Positions 25,850-35,018 of a stretch of 64,000 nucleotides of DNA are shown here, in pieces. The notes under the pieces are model-generated. The model was given only the letters and a program-made list of their open reading frames with translations, was not told the DNA's origin and ran no database searches. Source of the stretch: Nostoc sp. CHAB 5844 (GTDB lineage: Bacteria > Cyanobacteriota > Cyanobacteriia > Cyanobacteriales > Nostocaceae); contig NZ_JAIVFW010000001.1 of assembly GCF_020829595.1 (NCBI RefSeq), positions 346,035-410,034 of the forward strand, given 5' to 3'. Positions within the stretch are counted from its first letter, which is position 1; each line of letters opens with the position of its first letter. The translations under genes and the position numbers were made by a program.

Positions 25850-28459
25850 CTACAAACCTTGGAGTTGTTGCCAAATGCGTTCCGGTGTCATGGGAAGTTG
25901 GCGCAGTCGGTATCCTGTGGCGTGGGCGATCGCATTGGCTATGGCTGGGGCTGTACAATTAGTTATAATTTCTCCTACGCCTTTTGCACCAAAGGGGCCG
26001 TAAGGATCGGCTTTTTCTACTAAAATTATTTCCATTGGTGGCATATCTGCGGCTGTGGGGATGCGATACTCGCGCAATGTTGGGTTAAGAATGCGTCCTT
26101 GTGCATCAAAGATTAATTCTTCTGTTAAAGCATAGCCAATTCCCATTGCTATACCGCCTGTTGCTTGTCCGTGACAAATTCGGGGATTTATTGCTTTACC
26201 TATATCAATTGCTTGCACACATTTTAAAACTTGCACTTTGCCTGTTTCGGTATCAACTTCTACTTCTACACCTTGGACGGCAAATGTTAATGTAGATTCA
26301 TCTGCTTTATAAGAAATTTCCACACTATCTTCTCCAGTTTTTAGTAATTCTTCAGCAGCTAATTTCACTGCTTGTCCAGAAATATAAACTGTCGCGGAAG
26401 CATAAGAACCTGCATCAAAAGGGGTGTTTTGTGTATCACCAGAAATGATATGAATATCGGCAACTGTTGCACCTAAAACTTCTGCGGCAATTTGTCTTAA
26501 AGTTGTATCAGAACCAGTACCAACATCTACGGAACCTGTTCTTAATTCGTATTTGTTATTAGGTAAGCGTGATAATTTCACATTGGCAAGATGGATTTTA
26601 CATAAACCACTACCTTGCATAGAAACAGCAAACCCAACACCACGACGGCGAAAACCTTCAACTATTGGTGGTGTACCAGGAACATAATTAAGTGACTTAA
26701 GAACTTTTTCCCAGCATTCATTAACGGCGTAGCTACCAATTAAGTTAAAGTGGTCGTTAGACTTTGCTAAACTAATTACATCCCCTGGACGAATTAAATT
26801 TTTCAAGCGTATTTCAACAGGGTCAATATTTAACTTTTGAGCAATTTCATCGATTTGGCATTCCATTGCAAAACTGCCTTGAGTTGCGCCATAACCGCGA
26901 AATGCTCCCGCAGGCATCGTATTTGTATAAACTGCAAAACCGCGATATCTTTTATGAGGACAACGATACAATCCTAAAGGAATATAACCTGATAAAAATA
27001 CTACTGTCTGACCGTGATTACCATACGCGCCAGTGTTAGCAATTACTTCTATATCTTGAGCAGTTAACGTACCATCTGTTTTCACACCGCTTTTAATTTT
27101 AATTGTCATTGCATGACGACTATTTGTAGCGGTGAATTCTTCTGTTCTTGTAAATTCCCATTGTACAGGTTTGCCTGTTCGCAACGTTGCTAAAGCGCAG
27201 AGGTCTTCGGATAATATTTCTTGTTTATTACCAAACCCACCACCTAGTTGTGCTTTATAAACTCTAACTTTTTCTGGGGGTAAGTTGAAGATTTGGGCGA
27301 GTAATCTTTGGCAATGAAATGGCACTTGAGTACTAGAACGTACAACTAATGTATCATCTGTTTCTAACCAACTAATAGTAATATGGGGTTCGAGGTGAAC
27401 GTGTTGAACAGCAGGTAAGTGGTAGGTGTTTTCGACAATTAAATCGGCTTGGTGAAATCCCTGTTCTATATCACCAAATTCGAGGAATACTTGTCCAGCA
27501 ATATTACGATTTCTATCAGGAATTTGAGATGATTCTGGTTCATCGTGAATAACAACCCCATGATTCATTGCTTGGATGGGGTCGGTAATGTGGGGTAAAA
27601 TTTCGTAATCTACAGTAATTAATTCACAAGCTTGTGCGGCAATATTGGATGATTCGGCAACGACAGCCGCGACGCGATCGCCGACAAATCTTACTTTATG
27701 ATCTAATAAGTAATGATCTAAAGGATCTGGTACTGGTTCGGCATGACCCGCAGTGGTGTAAGGTATTCTAGGGACATCTTCGTGGGTGAACACAGCAACT
27801 ACACCGGGAAGTGCTTTGGCTTTAGTGGTGTCGATGTTGCGGATACAGGCGTGGGGATGAGGCGATCGCAACACTTTAAGATGAAGTAATCCAGGTGGTG
27901 CAATATCTGCTGTGTAGGCTGCTTTACCTGTAACTATTAAATCTCCATCTTGTTTGGGAATGTTTTGTCCTATTGAGTGCTGAGTGCTGAGTGCTGAGTG
28001 CTGAGTTTTAAGTGCTGAGTTTTGAGAAAGCAAGATACTTTCGACTATGGCTTGATATCCAGTACAGCGACAGAGGTTTCCTTTTAAGGCGAAACGCAAT
28101 TCGGCTTCTGACATTTGGGGTAACTTCGCCGCACTCATAATTGCACCAGGAGTGCAGAAACCACATTGAAATCCTTGTGCTGTTAAAAATGCTTGCTGTA
28201 TAGGTGCGAGTTCGCCGTTTTGCGAAAGTCCTTCAATGGTGGTGACTGTTTGATTCGCAATTCGCATCGCCGGATAAATGCAACTATGAATGGGTGTATC
28301 ATTTACCCAGACAGTACAAGCACCACAATCGCCAGTATCACATACACGATGGACACCAAAATAACCCAATTGGCGTAATAAACTTAACAGGCTACTTCCA
28401 GGATGACAAGTGATTGTATGAGTTTGCCCATTAACCTGAAATTTTAACTGTTTTTGCAT
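25850..28459 (-). CDS. xanthine dehydrogenase-family FeS-molybdopterin fusion subunit
   Basis: 869 residues. The N-terminal domain carries both [2Fe-2S] clusters: Cys40, 45, 48 and 60 (CDTGDCGAC) and Cys99, 102, 130 and 132 (CGFC, CRC). From ~residue 175 the Mo-cofactor domain follows, with the conserved GGGFGNK, GAFRGYGA and a late GAKGVGE containing the catalytic Glu. FeS and Mo parts are fused, while FAD is separate (next gene). At residues ~146-162 a heptanucleotide repeat is read in frame (SQNSALKTQHSALSTQHS), in the linker. With the neighbouring allantoinase and AllA genes, hypoxanthine/xanthine oxidation to urate is the likely reaction. Confidence 0.88.
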   Translation of the reverse strand: MQKQLKFQVNGQTHTITCHPGSSLLSLLRQLGYFGVHRVCDTGDCGACTVWVNDTPIHSCIYPAMRIANQTVTTIEGLSQNGELAPIQQAFLTAQGFQCGFCTPGAIMSAAKLPQMSEAELRFALKGNLCRCTGYQAIVESILLSQNSALKTQHSALSTQHSIGQNIPKQDGDLIVTGKAAYTADIAPPGLLHLKVLRSPHPHACIRNIDTTKAKALPGVVAVFTHEDVPRIPYTTAGHAEPVPDPLDHYLLDHKVRFVGDRVAAVVAESSNIAAQACELITVDYEILPHITDPIQAMNHGVVIHDEPESSQIPDRNRNIAGQVFLEFGDIEQGFHQADLIVENTYHLPAVQHVHLEPHITISWLETDDTLVVRSSTQVPFHCQRLLAQIFNLPPEKVRVYKAQLGGGFGNKQEILSEDLCALATLRTGKPVQWEFTRTEEFTATNSRHAMTIKIKSGVKTDGTLTAQDIEVIANTGAYGNHGQTVVFLSGYIPLGLYRCPHKRYRGFAVYTNTMPAGAFRGYGATQGSFAMECQIDEIAQKLNIDPVEIRLKNLIRPGDVISLAKSNDHFNLIGSYAVNECWEKVLKSLNYVPGTPPIVEGFRRRGVGFAVSMQGSGLCKIHLANVKLSRLPNNKYELRTGSVDVGTGSDTTLRQIAAEVLGATVADIHIISGDTQNTPFDAGSYASATVYISGQAVKLAAEELLKTGEDSVEISYKADESTLTFAVQGVEVEVDTETGKVQVLKCVQAIDIGKAINPRICHGQATGGIAMGIGYALTEELIFDAQGRILNPTLREYRIPTAADMPPMEIILVEKADPYGPFGAKGVGEIITNCTAPAIANAIAHATGYRLRQLPMTPERIWQQLQGL
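27974..28026. repeat. in-frame heptanucleotide repeat inside the dehydrogenase gene
   Basis: Seven imperfect copies of GAGTGCT/GAGTTTT lie within the coding sequence, at the junction of the FeS and Mo domains. Plus strand reads TGAGTGCTGAGTGCTGAGTG. Confidence 0.85.
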
Positions 28460-29232
28460 AATGCTGATAGCGATCGCCCTATTAAAATCTCTGTTATATG
28501 CCGTCGGTAACTTGCACTTGCCCTAGCATCTTCAATAAAATTTTCTTCATCTAAATTAACTTGCATATCTTCACCTTCTAATAGTTGAGGTGCAGCCACA
28601 CTAGCAGCAATTACACAACGTACTTGTTGATGGTTTTTAGCAGTGACGACAATTGCTAAAGCTGGGTCAGTTGCAGCTATACTAAAGCGTTGATAATTAA
28701 CTTGCCATTGTAAATGAGGCAGAGGAATTAACACCCGTCGTAATATTTCGCCTGGTTGCAAAATGGTTTTTTTAGTGCTAATTTGAAAGTCTTGCGCTAC
28801 AACTTGTCGTGACTTTCCTTGTAAATTCCAAATTTCGTAAATTGCAGCCAACGCCACCATGACTGGTGCTAATGTTCCCACAGATAAGGCTAGACAAATA
28901 TTACCTCCTACTGTCGCCACGTTAACTACTTTTGATGACGCTGCTAATGCTGTAACTGCATTTTTTAATCCAGCAATTGCTGTCCATGCTTCAGGATAAG
29001 AATATTCTAATAATTTAATTAATGGACAAGTTGCCCCAATAATCAAATAATCTTCTCCAACTTCAATTTCATCCCATCCCAACTGCTGGATATCTACTAA
29101 CACTTTCAAATTGGGTTGTGGTTCCGAAAATAGCCATGTTCCACCTGCTAACCAAGTCCAACTTTCACCCCAGTTAGTGATAGTTTGAATATCTTCAGGA
29201 CATAAATAAGTATCAGCGTTGAGTAAATCCAT
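28444..29232 (-). CDS. xanthine dehydrogenase FAD-binding subunit
   Basis: 262 residues of the CO dehydrogenase/xanthine dehydrogenase medium-subunit family. LAGGTWLF is the FAD pyrophosphate loop, and ATVGGNICLALSVGTLAPVMVAL the second FAD motif. The C-terminal ~60 residues (VIAASVAAPQLLEGED) are the usual small domain. The gene overlaps the downstream FeS-Mo gene by 16 bases, consistent with translational coupling. It passes electrons from the FeS clusters to NAD+. Confidence 0.87.
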   Translation of the reverse strand: MDLLNADTYLCPEDIQTITNWGESWTWLAGGTWLFSEPQPNLKVLVDIQQLGWDEIEVGEDYLIIGATCPLIKLLEYSYPEAWTAIAGLKNAVTALAASSKVVNVATVGGNICLALSVGTLAPVMVALAAIYEIWNLQGKSRQVVAQDFQISTKKTILQPGEILRRVLIPLPHLQWQVNYQRFSIAATDPALAIVVTAKNHQQVRCVIAASVAAPQLLEGEDMQVNLDEENFIEDARASASYRRHITEILIGRSLSALCKNS

Positions 29233-29320
29233 TTTTGATTTAAACGCAGAGTATCGCTAAGGAAAGCGCAGAATATCGCTGAGGCTTCTTTGCGTACCTC
29301 TGCCTCACCTTTGCCTTTGA

Positions 29321-29893
29321 TTAAATATCCAAGTATAATTCACAATTCAATCTTTTTGGTAATGAAATTTTGTAAACATCGCCTTGGTTCATTTCGCTGG
29401 GTGTTTGCATTTGACTTAAAGCGGTGACAACTTCATCAGAATTTGCGGTGAGGATGACTACCGGGCGATCGCAAGCTATGGGAAAATCATGCCAAGTCCC
29501 AAGATGCAACAACAGTCCTTGTCCAGCCGAGAAGCGTAACGCTTTAACTTGGTTTAAATGAGGTAAATCTTCGCCATTTTCATGATTCGGTGGAGCCATC
29601 ACCATAATAAATGGTGATTGACCCAAGCCAATAAACATTTGCGTCATGTGCAGATGGCGTTCTAACCATATAATCGGGGGATAACCTGGCATTATTTTCG
29701 CAGTTCTAAAAGTCGCCGTTCCCCGATAGGTAAAATCAATATTTTCGCCTTCTAATACCCTACCTTGATAAAAAGGAATGCCTAGTCCAGGTTTGCTAAC
29801 ATCATCGCCTAATAAATGCCCGTATGGTTTAACATTTTCGGCGTTAGCATCAATTACAGGTATTTTTATAATTTGGGTTTGTGAAACATTCAT
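29321..29893 (-). CDS. ureidoglycolate lyase (AllA-like)
   Basis: 190 residues from ATG 29893; the longer frame upstream reads into repeat sequence. It resembles ureidoglycolate lyase/AllA cupins: IDFTYRGTATFRTA, LERHLHMTQMFIGLG, FIMVMAPP, and LLHLGTWHDFP, which carries the metal-binding His region. AllA splits ureidoglycolate into glyoxylate and urea, the last step of allantoin use. It sits between the allantoinase and dehydrogenase genes on the same strand, supporting a purine degradation role. Confidence 0.82.
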   Translation of the reverse strand: MNVSQTQIIKIPVIDANAENVKPYGHLLGDDVSKPGLGIPFYQGRVLEGENIDFTYRGTATFRTAKIMPGYPPIIWLERHLHMTQMFIGLGQSPFIMVMAPPNHENGEDLPHLNQVKALRFSAGQGLLLHLGTWHDFPIACDRPVVILTANSDEVVTALSQMQTPSEMNQGDVYKISLPKRLNCELYLDI

Positions 29894-29998
29894 AACTTTA
29901 ATAATTATTTTTCTGCGTTCTTCTTTGCGTCTTTGCGACGGCAGTCGCTTCAAGTCGGGGAACCCGCCCAACGCGCTGCCTCGCCTTTGCATGAGCTT
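29894..29998. repeat. repeat in the allA leader
   Basis: CTTCTTTGCGTCTTTGCGACGGCAGTCGC.. and CCCAACGCGCTGCC (29925-29990), of the same dispersed family as 25690-25800. It separates the allantoinase gene from the AllA gene within the operon. Confidence 0.6.
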
Positions 29999-30874
29999 TT
30001 AAATAGTCTTTTCAGCAACACCAAAGTTTTTATTCATCCATTCATAAATCCCTTCCCCAGTAGTTAACCAAGTCTCAGATTTATTTTTAATATGCAATAA
30101 ACACTCTTTTAAATACTTCAATCTTAGCGGTTGTCCCACAATAAACGGATGCAAACCAATTGCCATGACTCTACCTTGCGATTCTCCATCCTGCCATAAT
30201 TGCTCAAATTGGTCGATAATTGCTTGAGCAAATTCAGCACCAGAAAAGCGGTTACTTAAGCACAAGCTGATATCATTGGCTTCTATTGTATAAGGAATTG
30301 CTAACAAACGACCATTAGGTAAAAGATACCAATAAGGTTGGTCATCATTTACCCAATCAGCAGTGTAAACAATACCTGCTGTATAGAGTAATTCAAATGT
30401 TGATTCTGTAATTGAAAATCCTGGCGTTAACCAGCCTTTAGGGAGTTTACTTGTAGCTTGTTGTAATAAAACTAAAGTTTGTTTAATTATCTGAGTTTCT
30501 GTTTCCTTATCCATGCCACTATGACCAGTAGAATTATTAATGCCATGCGCCATAATTTCCCAATTATGTTGCAGCATAGCCGTCATAATTTCTGGATAAA
30601 GTGTGCAAATTTCGCCGTTAACTGCTGCGGTAACAGGTATTTCTAATTGAGCAAATAATTCTAATAATCGCCAAATTCCTACACGATTCCCATAATCTCG
30701 CCAGCCATAGTTAGCAATTTCCGGATAACTATTCAAATGTGGTTGAATTGCTGTTCCAAGTTTGCCAAAGGTAAAGTGTTCCACATTCATCACTACCCAT
30801 ACTGCAACTCTGGCGTTATGCGGTAATTTCAACGTTGGACGCTGAGAAATTGGTTGGAAAGATGGAGGCAGCAT
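29999..30874 (-). CDS. PuuE-type allantoinase (polysaccharide-deacetylase fold)
   Basis: 291 residues of the cofactor-independent allantoinase/NodB-like family. ARVAVWVVMNVEHFTFG, NYGWRDYGNRVGIWRLLELF and WEIMAHGINNS are typical of PuuE, including the YGWRDYGNRVG motif. GLHPFIVGQPLRLKYL near the C-terminus carries another conserved His. It would hydrolyse allantoin to allantoate. It is the first gene of the four-gene purine-degradation set. I see no uricase or 5-hydroxyisourate hydrolase here. Confidence 0.85.
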   Translation of the reverse strand: MLPPSFQPISQRPTLKLPHNARVAVWVVMNVEHFTFGKLGTAIQPHLNSYPEIANYGWRDYGNRVGIWRLLELFAQLEIPVTAAVNGEICTLYPEIMTAMLQHNWEIMAHGINNSTGHSGMDKETETQIIKQTLVLLQQATSKLPKGWLTPGFSITESTFELLYTAGIVYTADWVNDDQPYWYLLPNGRLLAIPYTIEANDISLCLSNRFSGAEFAQAIIDQFEQLWQDGESQGRVMAIGLHPFIVGQPLRLKYLKECLLHIKNKSETWLTTGEGIYEWMNKNFGVAEKTI

Positions 30875-31237
30875 TGATTTAATATTTTAGATTTTGGATA
30901 ATCCAATTGTTAACCTAAAAGTGAGCCATAATTATACTAATTTTGTGTATGCTACACAACAAAATAAGAATAAATAGTATTGTGTATTACATTTAATCTC
31001 GCAATATAGGAGTCCGATTTGATTTCTGAAAAAATCTAAGTATCTGTAGTGGACTGTTTTAGCTGAAACAGTCCACTACTGACGTGGCAAGGCTAAAATT
31101 GTGCATTAGCCGTAGGTTGGGTTGAGCATCAGCGAAACCCAACACTAAGATTAATGTTGGGTTTCCTTACGTCAACCCAACCTACATTTTTTTGCTACGT
31201 ATATTTCAAAAATCAAATAAGAGTCCTATAGTAAGTT
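30875..31237. repeat. intergenic region with a 226-bp MITE-like element, copy 1
   Basis: The element spans 31005-31230. Its ends TATAGGAGTCCGATTTGATT and, reversed, TATAGGACTCTTATTTGATT are imperfect inverted repeats of ~27 bp. Inside are hairpins around TAGTGGACTGTTT/AAACAGTCCACTA and repeated GGTTGGGTT/AACCCAACC units. A shorter copy is at 46508-46692. The 30875-31004 part shows nothing recognisable. Confidence 0.7.
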
Positions 31238-31942
31238 TCAAATTTCTACTGGATGTTGCCCATAATAAGGTAAAGCCTCTGACCAATTAGGACGTTTTCC
31301 TTGTCGCCATTCTAGATACGCAAGTTCCAAAATACTTGTTACAGTTGCGGCTAAACCAGATTGTGCTTGAATTAGCTGATACTCAGTATTGCAATTAGCT
31401 AAAGTTTCTTGCCAAGCTTCTGGAGTTAGCACTGTATCAGGAAATAAGGCTGTGATTTCATCTGGTGTTAGCTGATAGATAGCACCAAATACTTTATTTC
31501 TTTGTGCTGGCATTTCCACAGCAATTACTTTTTGATAGTCGCTTTTTTGTGACCAAGCTACTGCAGCTAAAGTCGAAATAGCAAACACAGGTATATTTAA
31601 TTGTTGCCCCAAAGTACGGGCTGCGACTACACCAATACGAGTCCCAGTAAAACCACCTGGCCCTTTAGTAACAGCAATAAATGCCAAATCTGACCAAGTT
31701 TGTGGTTGAATAAAATCAATTAAATATTGATGCAGATAACTAGATAAATCACGCCCCAAATTCCAAACGTTTGAGCGAGTTGCCCCAGCAAGGTTACTAA
31801 TAGCCAAGCCTAATTCTGGCGTGGTGGTATGTAGTGATAAAGCATATTTATTGGCAGGGAAAGTTATTAATGGCGATATCAATGTGATTAAATTTATTAT
31901 TTTCCTAAAGTTGGTGTGATATTTATTCAAGCATAAAATCAT
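31238..31942 (-). CDS. tsaB: tRNA threonylcarbamoyladenosine biosynthesis protein TsaB
   Basis: 234 residues as annotated; the TsaB domain begins at KYALSLHTTTPELGLAISN (~residue 32). VWNLGRDLSSYLHQYL, FIAVTKGPGGFTGTRIGV (the diagnostic TKGPGSFTG-like loop) and ISTLAAVAW confirm the family. TsaB pairs with TsaD and TsaE to make t6A37 in ANN-decoding tRNAs. The first ~31 residues are not family-like; a TTG near 31882 is an alternative start, so the 5' end is uncertain. Confidence 0.87.
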   Translation of the reverse strand: MILCLNKYHTNFRKIINLITLISPLITFPANKYALSLHTTTPELGLAISNLAGATRSNVWNLGRDLSSYLHQYLIDFIQPQTWSDLAFIAVTKGPGGFTGTRIGVVAARTLGQQLNIPVFAISTLAAVAWSQKSDYQKVIAVEMPAQRNKVFGAIYQLTPDEITALFPDTVLTPEAWQETLANCNTEYQLIQAQSGLAATVTSILELAYLEWRQGKRPNWSEALPYYGQHPVEI

Positions 31943-32003
31943 AAAAATATACGACTACTACAAGAAACAGCAGTAGCCGCTTAAATTTTACCTATCATGT
32001 CCA

Positions 32004-32252
32004 TCACGTCGGTACTAGTTCACCTGGACGCAATTTCGACCATTTACCCATTTCTTGCTTAAAGCTAAGGCAACCAACAACGTCCCATTCCATTTCAATT
32101 ACATCTTCTTTGGTGCGGATGTTGACATTAATAGAAGGTTCATTAGGATCAAAAGTTGGAGTCTCAGTTAAATGAGGCTGTTGGTGTTGGGTTTCTACGG
32201 CATGATAGGTTACACAACGGTCTACGTAGTGGCAGTTCACGCAAATACACAT
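32004..32252 (-). CDS. ycf34: Ycf34 family protein
   Basis: 82 residues, the normal length. MCICVNCHYVDRC contains the Cys motif (C2, C4, C7, C13) that binds an iron-sulfur cluster in the characterised cyanobacterial family, and VIEMEWDVVGCLSFKQE is conserved. Ycf34 has been linked to photosynthetic electron transport, with an FeS cluster shown by earlier work that I recall only generally. Minus strand, with 61 bases to tsaB. Confidence 0.88.
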   Translation of the reverse strand: MCICVNCHYVDRCVTYHAVETQHQQPHLTETPTFDPNEPSINVNIRTKEDVIEMEWDVVGCLSFKQEMGKWSKLRPGELVPT

Positions 32253-32337
32253 AATATAACCAACTCCAGGAGCTTTATTGCTAATCTAACGTAAGCGAAG
32301 GTTTTCTTCACTAGTTGCAGGGTTGATTTTTATTACA

Positions 32338-33609
32338 ATGCACAATTGGGTTCATTCGATTCTCGCGCCGCAAAATTGGCCTTTTAGCTTGGAATGGTTG
32401 CCACAACCAGCTTATATGGTGGGTGGTGCGGTGCGTGATGCTATCCTGGGCAGAACTCGTGAATATTGGGATCTTGATTTTGTGATACCATCTGATGCGG
32501 TGAAGATAGCCAGAGCGATCGCTAAACATTATCAAGCTGGTTTTGTCTTACTTGATGCAGAACGCAAAATTGCCCGTGTCGTATTTCCCCAAGCAACAGC
32601 TGACTTTGCCCAACAAGAAGGCAATAGTTTAGAAACTGATTTGCATAGACGTGATTTTACAATTAATGCGATCGCCTATAATCCCCATACCCAAGAAATC
32701 ATCGACCCACTGCAAGGTTGTGCTGACTTACAGCAAGGTCTGTTACGCATGGTATCACCAGCCAACCTCGAAGATGACCCTTTACGGTTAATGCGAGCCT
32801 ACCGCCAAGCCGCCCAACTAAATTTTACCATTGAACCTACTACCCTAGCGACAATTCGCGCTTTAGCAGCATACATTAGTACAGTCGCCGCCGAACGAGT
32901 CCGCACAGAAATTGGTTATCTCCTAGCTACTCCGCAAGGTACGCCTTGGTTAGCTAATGCTGGGAAAGATGGTTTACTTGCATATTTCTGCAAAAATGCC
33001 ACAGCCGCAAGCTTTCATAAACTCGCCACCGTTGACACAGCCGCCGCTATACTTACACAAAATTGGCAGCAACTCGGAGTAGAACTGCAACAATACTTGC
33101 GTGATACTATCAAAACAACTTGGTTGGGTATAGCCAAACTTGCTTGTCTGGTAAATTCTCATCCTGAAGTTGCAGAAGTAGAACTACAAGAACTCACTTA
33201 TAGCCGTGCTGAAATTCGTGCCGTCATAACTGCTCTTAAATTATTCCCGCAGTTAAACTCTTCTAACAAAACCATACGAGAACAATATTTTTTGTTCCAA
33301 GAAGCAGGTAATGTATTTCCTGCCGTAGTAGTATTGGCTGTAGCACACGATACTTTGGTAGAGGCGATGTCAGGCGACAAATCATTATTGGTTTACTCAC
33401 CATTAATCAGCCGCTACCTTAACCCTGATGATCTGGTCGCTCATCCCACTCAACTAGTAAGTGGTAAAAATCTAATGGTAGCATTAAATATTCCAGCGTC
33501 GCCAGTCGTAGGTGAGCTACTGACTGAAATTGCGATCGCCCAAGCTGAGGGTAAAATTACCACAGCAGAAGCGGCGATTGAGTTTGCACAGCAGATGTTG
33601 GAGGATTAG
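32338..33609 (+). CDS. cca: CCA tRNA nucleotidyltransferase
   Basis: 423 residues from ATG 32338. Nucleotidyltransferase motifs: GGAVRDAILGR (glycine-rich site), DLDFV (the two catalytic Asp), LHRRDFTINAIA and DDPLRLMRAYRQAAQL. Class II CCA-adding enzyme/poly(A) polymerase family. Either CCA addition or only part of it may be its job, as some cyanobacteria split the activities. The tRNA-Pro in this window lacks an encoded CCA and would be a substrate. Confidence 0.9.
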   Translation: MHNWVHSILAPQNWPFSLEWLPQPAYMVGGAVRDAILGRTREYWDLDFVIPSDAVKIARAIAKHYQAGFVLLDAERKIARVVFPQATADFAQQEGNSLETDLHRRDFTINAIAYNPHTQEIIDPLQGCADLQQGLLRMVSPANLEDDPLRLMRAYRQAAQLNFTIEPTTLATIRALAAYISTVAAERVRTEIGYLLATPQGTPWLANAGKDGLLAYFCKNATAASFHKLATVDTAAAILTQNWQQLGVELQQYLRDTIKTTWLGIAKLACLVNSHPEVAEVELQELTYSRAEIRAVITALKLFPQLNSSNKTIREQYFLFQEAGNVFPAVVVLAVAHDTLVEAMSGDKSLLVYSPLISRYLNPDDLVAHPTQLVSGKNLMVALNIPASPVVGELLTEIAIAQAEGKITTAEAAIEFAQQMLED

Positions 33610-33635
33610 ATTTCTCTCCAGCAATTCTCAATTTT

Positions 33636-33821
33636 TTAAGGCGGGGCAACATCTAAATCTTTGCAAATTTTTATAGCTAAAATATCAAGAATCTCAGTAT
33701 GCCTTGGCACTGCGGAGGTTCTGTTATTTTCAGGATTGTAGTAGATAGTATGCCTTCCACCTTCACGCAGAAACAAACAGCCATTGTCTTCAAGATGGCG
33801 AATCAATTCACGTCTTTTCAC
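33636..33821 (-). CDS. hicA: HicA-type mRNA interferase toxin
   Basis: 61 residues with the double-stranded RNA-binding-like HicA fold: KRRELIRHLEDNGCLFLREGGRHTIYYNP with the catalytic His in GGRHTIY, and VPRHTEI. The start is GTG at 33821, sharing its G with the antitoxin stop codon TAG, so translation is coupled. It cleaves mRNA when free of HicB. Confidence 0.9.
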   Translation of the reverse strand: MKRRELIRHLEDNGCLFLREGGRHTIYYNPENNRTSAVPRHTEILDILAIKICKDLDVAPP

Positions 33822-34042
33822 TAGGCTGTAATCGTAATTTGTTCACGGACGACATCTTTACCACAAAGTTGCTGCTCTGCCAGTTCCCGATTAGAGATTA
33901 AAATTAACTCTATTGCTTCTTTTAAACTTTCCCTCGCTTCTTCTAGAGTTTTCTCTTGTACATTGGCTCCTGGTAATTCTTGAACGTAGCCAATGTACCA
34001 GTCATCTATTTTTTCAAAGACGGCAGTGAAAGAATTTTGCAT
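33821..34042 (-). CDS. hicB: HicB-type antitoxin
   Basis: 73 residues: SFTAVFEKIDDWYIGYVQELPGANVQEKTLEEARESLKEAI is the partially degraded RNase H-like HicB fold. No separate DNA-binding domain is visible at the C-terminus (VREQITITA), typical of short HicBs. ATG 34042 is chosen; an ATG at 34075 would add 11 residues and overlap the Rieske gene. It neutralises HicA and probably regulates the pair. The HicB-before-HicA order is one of the two known arrangements. Confidence 0.87.
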   Translation of the reverse strand: MQNSFTAVFEKIDDWYIGYVQELPGANVQEKTLEEARESLKEAIELILISNRELAEQQLCGKDVVREQITITA

Positions 34043-34064
34043 ATAAAAAACTAATTTCTCAGTC

Positions 34065-35018
34065 TTACCAATCATGATATAACTTTTGAGCATGAAACAT
34101 AATTTCCTCTTTTGGTAGCCGAATCTTCGGTGTTTGGCGAGGATAAGAAGTTTCAATGGCGCGTGTATCTTGCTCGACAACAGTTGTCACTGCACTTAAC
34201 ATTGAGCGTCTTAACAAAGGTAAGAGAATCGGGTGTTTGGGTTTGGTGAAGACCAACACAAAAGTTTTAGTTTGAGTTTCTGTTTCAGGATACAAAATAT
34301 GCACCTGCAAAATTTCTCCTAGTAAAAAAGAGGTGCGAAAAGTTAGGACTGATGGGAAAGCATACTCTAGGGTTCCAGTGTAGGTTTTAGGTGCAGTCAT
34401 AACCAGAGGATTACGGATGATATCATTCCATGTACTATCCTCTCGTTCTAGTTCTTGCACAACCTTAGCCCAATATCCTTCATGCTCAAACACCGGAACA
34501 CGATTAGCTTTGATACCAAATAAATCGCGGTGTGTGCCGTATTGGTGGTTGTAGTCATAGTTGATTAATAAGTTATCTAAAAAAGTCCCGCGAATACTCT
34601 TTTCTCCTGCTATACCAACAAAGCTCATGCCTTCGCTAACTTTTGAGATGAGATCTGGTACAGGAATTTTCGGTACATGGCCAGCGTATGTCCAAATGCA
34701 GTCATCTTTGATAATCAGTTCTAGCGGTGTTGCTATAGGCTGGCTTCCTACTTGACCGGACTGATGCAACCTTCCTTGTCCATCAAACTCCAACGCATGG
34801 AAGGGACAGGCAATTGTACCTCGTTCTTGGCAAATCCAGCCATCAGATAGAGGTGCTTGCATGTGCGGACAAATGTTATCAAGAGCGAAAATTTCACCTT
34901 GCTGATTTTGCCAGAGGACATAATCTTGCCCATTGAGCGCAACTTTATCAGGCTTGTTAATTCCTAACATGGAACGATGGGCAATTAACCACGGTGCGCC
35001 TGGAAGAATTACTGCCAT
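34065..35018 (-). CDS. Rieske [2Fe-2S] non-heme iron oxygenase, alpha subunit-like
   Basis: 317 residues. The Rieske ligands are Cys50-x-His52 and Cys71-x2-His74. The mononuclear iron site is Asp155-x2-His158-x4-His163 (DYNHQYGTH). This is a ring-hydroxylating/pheophorbide-a-oxygenase-like scaffold, without a predicted membrane anchor. The substrate is unknown. It is divergent from a TetR regulator (35163-35924), a layout that often means the regulator senses the substrate. Its start is ATG 35018, preceded by GGAG. Confidence 0.85.
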   Translation of the reverse strand: MAVILPGAPWLIAHRSMLGINKPDKVALNGQDYVLWQNQQGEIFALDNICPHMQAPLSDGWICQERGTIACPFHALEFDGQGRLHQSGQVGSQPIATPLELIIKDDCIWTYAGHVPKIPVPDLISKVSEGMSFVGIAGEKSIRGTFLDNLLINYDYNHQYGTHRDLFGIKANRVPVFEHEGYWAKVVQELEREDSTWNDIIRNPLVMTAPKTYTGTLEYAFPSVLTFRTSFLLGEILQVHILYPETETQTKTFVLVFTKPKHPILLPLLRRSMLSAVTTVVEQDTRAIETSYPRQTPKIRLPKEEIMFHAQKLYHDW

